Source: an uncultured Lachnospiraceae bacterium | GTDB taxonomy: Bacteria; Bacillota; Clostridia; Lachnospirales; Lachnospiraceae | Reading direction: 5' to 3' | DNA: 16,738 nt | Assembly: GCA_900550475.1 (NCBI GenBank) | Contig: URSA01000025.1 | Location: forward strand, 1-16,738 | Shown: piece after piece, positions 14,515 through 16,738 of the stretch | Layout of the letters: each line of letters begins with the position of its first letter | How positions within the stretch are numbered: position 1 is the first letter of the stretch | Made by a program: the position numbers and the translations under genes | The notes under the pieces: generated by a model | Seen by the model: the letters and a program-made list of their open reading frames with translations, nothing else | Database searches by the model: none | What the model was told of the DNA's origin: nothing

Positions 14515-16068
14515 GTGAGAGATTGGTTGAAGGACAGTGTTTTTTATGAAATTTATCCCCAGAGTTTTCTGGATACGAACGGGGACGGCATCGGAGATTT
14601 TGCGGGCATCGCAGAGAAGCTGGACTATATCAAGGGTCTGGGCTGCAATGCGATCTGGATGAACCCTTGCTTTGACAGCCCGTTCATGGACGCAGGCTAT
14701 GATGTGCGAGATTACAAAAAATGTGCGCCCCGGTATGGCACGAACGAGGAGCTGAAGGCGTTGTTTGAAGCCGCCCACGAAAAGGGAATCCGCATCATTC
14801 TGGATCTGGTTCCGGGACATACCTCGGATCAGCATGCATGGTTCAGGGAGAGCTGCAAGCCGCAGAACAACGAGTACACCAACCGCTATGTATGGACGAC
14901 CAGCGCGTGGGACGCACCGGAGGGTTATCGTTTTGTGTGCGGCACAACCGACCATGACGGCAACTATCTGGTGAACTTTTTCAGCTCCCAGCCCGCATTG
15001 AACTACGGCTTCCATGAGATTAAGTACAAGTGGCAGCTTCCGGTGGATCACCCGGACTGCATCGCCACAAGGGAAGCCCTGAAGGACATTATGAGATTCT
15101 GGCTTGACATGGGCTGCGACGGCTTCCGCGTGGACATGGCGGACTCTCTGGTCAAGAATGATGATGAGAAGGTTGCGACCATGGCGCTGTGGCGCAATAT
15201 TACGGAGGAGATCCACAGGGATTACCCGGACGCGGTTCTGGTATCGGAGTGGAGCTGCCCCAAGCGTGCGCTGAAATGCGGCTTTGACATGGATTTCTAT
15301 CTGGATCACTGGGGACACGGCTATCATGCCCTGTTCCGTGAGGTGACGGAGGACGGCGAGAACAGGAGCTTTTTCTCCAAGGAGGGAAAGGGCAACGCAG
15401 CGGGCTTTGTAAAGGAGTATCTGGAGGATCTTGCAGCGACCAAAGAGGACGGTTACATCAGCTTTATCACCTGCAACCACGACACGCCCCGTATGGCAAA
15501 GTGGCTGGATGAGAAGGAACTCAAGCTTGCCTATGCCGCCATCTTCACCCTGCCCGGTGTTCCCTTCCTATACTACGGCGACGAGCTGGGAATGCCCTTT
15601 ATGGAAGGACTTTACAGCAAGGAGGGCGGCTTCTCCAGAACCGGAACCCGCACCCCCATGCAGTGGAATAGCGGAAAGAACTGCGGCTTCTCCGACTCGG
15701 ACACTCCTTATCTGCCTACGGGAGAACCCGGCAGGACGGTCAGCGTGGAGAGCGAGGAGAAGAGGGAGGACTCCCTTTACCACACCGTGAAGGACATTAT
15801 CGCTCTCAGACATGCCCATGCGGATCTGCAGGCGGACGGCAATTTTGAGGTGCTGTATGTGAAGGAGAACGCGTACCCGCTCGTGTACCGCAGAGGATCT
15901 CTGGCGGTGCTTGTAAATCCTTCCTGCCACGCGGTAAAAGTAAGCCTCACGGAGGGGGACGGCAGGACATTGTCCGGCAGCCCGCTCTTTGCCATCGGCG
16001 AGGCATCCCTGCAGAACGGGGAAGTGTCCATGGCGCCCCAGAGCTTTGCAGTGGTGAAACTTCAATAG
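14515..16068 (+). CDS. GH13 alpha-glucosidase / oligo-1,6-glucosidase-like
   Basis: Cytosolic alpha-amylase-family enzyme of 517 residues, no signal peptide. Motifs in order: calcium loop DTNGDGIGD (20-28), region I DLVPGHTSDQH (97-107), QPALNY (159-164, the region V equivalent), region II GFRVD with nucleophile D207, region III VSEW with acid/base E245, and region IV NHD (321-323). The order and the opening KDSVFYEIYPQSF fit the oligo-1,6-glucosidase/alpha-glucosidase subgroup acting on short malto- or isomalto-oligosaccharides. Region I has Gly101 where most members have Asn (NH). It starts with GTG, with GGAGG 5 nt upstream, the best start since homologues begin with RDWxKDSVFYEIYP. It stands alone, divergent from the AraC-type regulator, and ends at a strong terminator. 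Confidence 0.9.
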   Translation: MRDWLKDSVFYEIYPQSFLDTNGDGIGDFAGIAEKLDYIKGLGCNAIWMNPCFDSPFMDAGYDVRDYKKCAPRYGTNEELKALFEAAHEKGIRIILDLVPGHTSDQHAWFRESCKPQNNEYTNRYVWTTSAWDAPEGYRFVCGTTDHDGNYLVNFFSSQPALNYGFHEIKYKWQLPVDHPDCIATREALKDIMRFWLDMGCDGFRVDMADSLVKNDDEKVATMALWRNITEEIHRDYPDAVLVSEWSCPKRALKCGFDMDFYLDHWGHGYHALFREVTEDGENRSFFSKEGKGNAAGFVKEYLEDLAATKEDGYISFITCNHDTPRMAKWLDEKELKLAYAAIFTLPGVPFLYYGDELGMPFMEGLYSKEGGFSRTGTRTPMQWNSGKNCGFSDSDTPYLPTGEPGRTVSVESEEKREDSLYHTVKDIIALRHAHADLQADGNFEVLYVKENAYPLVYRRGSLAVLVNPSCHAVKVSLTEGDGRTLSGSPLFAIGEASLQNGEVSMAPQSFAVVKLQ

Positions 16069-16080
16069 GATTTTAAGTGA

Positions 16081-16126
16081 AATTATCAGTATGGAGAGCA
16101 ATGCGTTCCGTACTGATAATTTTTTT
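16081..16126 (+). terminator. Intrinsic terminator after the GH13 gene
   Basis: AATTATCAGTATGGA (16081-16095) pairs with TCCGTACTGATAATT (16107-16121) through one wobble, with an 11-nt loop, and runs into T7 (16120-16126). It lies 12 nt after the GH13 stop. Confidence 0.9.
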
Positions 16127-16189
16127 GGGGAAAGCTCTCCGGGCAGGATCGGACTATGGCGGAGATTGCGGAGATTCCACAGAAATCAG

Positions 16190-16219
16190 TTGCCGCCCTT
16201 CCGCTCCCTATGGTATAAT
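16190..16219 (+). promoter_or_regulatory. Strong extended -10 promoter of the right-edge gene
   Basis: TTGCCG (16190-16195), 18-bp spacer and TATAAT (16214-16219) preceded by TGG, a perfect extended -10. Predicted start near 16226, giving a leader of about 47 nt. Confidence 0.78.
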
Positions 16220-16272
16220 GAAAGCACTACAATATAGAAAGGGAAAAACGGGAAAAACCGGTAAAAAGGGGC

Positions 16273-16738
16273 ATGAATCATTCAAAAGGGAAATGGAAAA
16301 AGGTACTGGCACTGGCGGCGATGCTTATCATGGTATTTGCCATGGGAACGGTGGCGTACGCAAAGACAAGGCATACCGGGAGTGTGTCTCTGGGGGCTTT
16401 GCAGGAGGGAGACATCGTCTCCGCAGAAACCACCATATGGAACGTGGATCACGGTTGGCTGTATTTGGACAATGTTACGGTAGGTATCGTAAATGGTACT
16501 GCCCACTATCGAACGTTTGCAAAGGATGTCTATGTAGACAAAGTGGAAAAGAAAAGAGACGGCACAGGTGGAGTATACTATGATAAAGTGACGGTTTATC
16601 TGGTATCGGACATTCCGGCAGATTGGAAGGATGATAACGAATTGACCGAGGAATTGACCGAGGAGCAGAAGGCACAGCTCCGGGCGGAGGCGTGGAAGAG
16701 AAGCCCCCAGAACCCGAAGAACTATCTGCCTGAGGTGA
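16273..16738 (+). CDS. Secreted protein of unknown function, 3' end beyond the window
   Basis: An open frame with no stop to the window edge (155 codons seen). The first 30 residues form a classic signal peptide: basic MNHSKGKWKK, hydrophobic VLALAAMLIMVFAMGTV, and an AYA-K cleavage site after A30. The mature part looks beta-rich (VSLGALQEGDIVSAETTIWNVDHGWLYLDNVTVGIV split over 40-80), then turns charged, with the duplicated ELTE at 123-130. I recognise no family. A promoter with perfect TATAAT lies 54 bp upstream. The ribosome site is odd: AAGGGG nearly touches the ATG, yet no other in-frame start gives an intact signal peptide. It is probably exported and possibly cell-surface associated. 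Confidence 0.75.
   Translation, partial: MNHSKGKWKKVLALAAMLIMVFAMGTVAYAKTRHTGSVSLGALQEGDIVSAETTIWNVDHGWLYLDNVTVGIVNGTAHYRTFAKDVYVDKVEKKRDGTGGVYYDKVTVYLVSDIPADWKDDNELTEELTEEQKAQLRAEAWKRSPQNPKNYLPEV
16639..16662 (+). repeat. Exact 12-bp tandem duplication inside the right-edge gene
   Basis: GAATTGACCGAG occurs twice in direct succession (16639-16650, 16651-16662), in frame, encoding ELTE-ELTE. Confidence 0.9.

Noticed and set aside
16077..16583. Open frame over the terminator and the right-edge gene
   Set aside because: It starts inside the GH13 terminator and runs in a different frame through the signal-peptide gene; basic, low-complexity translation.

Overview
The window looks like chromosomal DNA of a gut-type anaerobic Firmicute, most likely a Lachnospiraceae (Clostridium cluster XIVa) relative. 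This is inferred from the ptb-buk pair of butyrate synthesis, AGGAGG-type ribosome sites before nearly every gene, sigma-A promoters, and a pectin/hexuronate operon of the kind common in that family. No rRNA, tRNA, insertion sequence, prophage or CRISPR array was seen.

Layout. 1-240 is a non-coding array of 62-bp tandem units, each an identical 9-bp inverted repeat; it runs off the left edge. 484-2546 is ptb-buk (butyryl-CoA to butyrate with ATP gain). 2556-3365 (minus) is an AraC-family regulator and 3550-4101 a GNAT acetyltransferase of the phosphinothricin/methionine-sulfoximine type. A 17-bp hairpin at 4119-4157 separates the latter from the uronate locus.

The uronate locus (4208-13495) is a divergent pair of transcription units around one control region (6680-6973). 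Leftward run lacI-type regulator then uxaC; rightward run uxaB, uxaA, a small unknown gene, a GH28 polygalacturonase without signal peptide, a sugar-isomerase-like TIM barrel and a type I methionine aminopeptidase. Together they would cut imported oligogalacturonides to galacturonate in the cytoplasm and carry it through tagaturonate and altronate to 2-keto-3-deoxygluconate (KDG). KDG kinase, KDPG aldolase and the transporter are not in the window. The control region holds two strong face-to-face promoters, each with an operator-like 14-mer (TGTAAGCA-N-TTWCA) at or just after the predicted transcription start, so one repressor could close both units.

13489-14343 (minus) is a second AraC-family regulator, divergent from a GH13 alpha-glucosidase-like gene (14515-16068) that ends in a clear intrinsic terminator. 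At the right edge a new transcription unit begins with an excellent extended -10 promoter and a secreted protein of unknown function (16273 to beyond the edge).

Most interesting: the hairpin array at the left edge, the architecture of the divergent uronate control region, and the unknown genes embedded in the pectin operon. I did not find convincing evidence for a wholly new system; most of the window is recognisable carbon metabolism.
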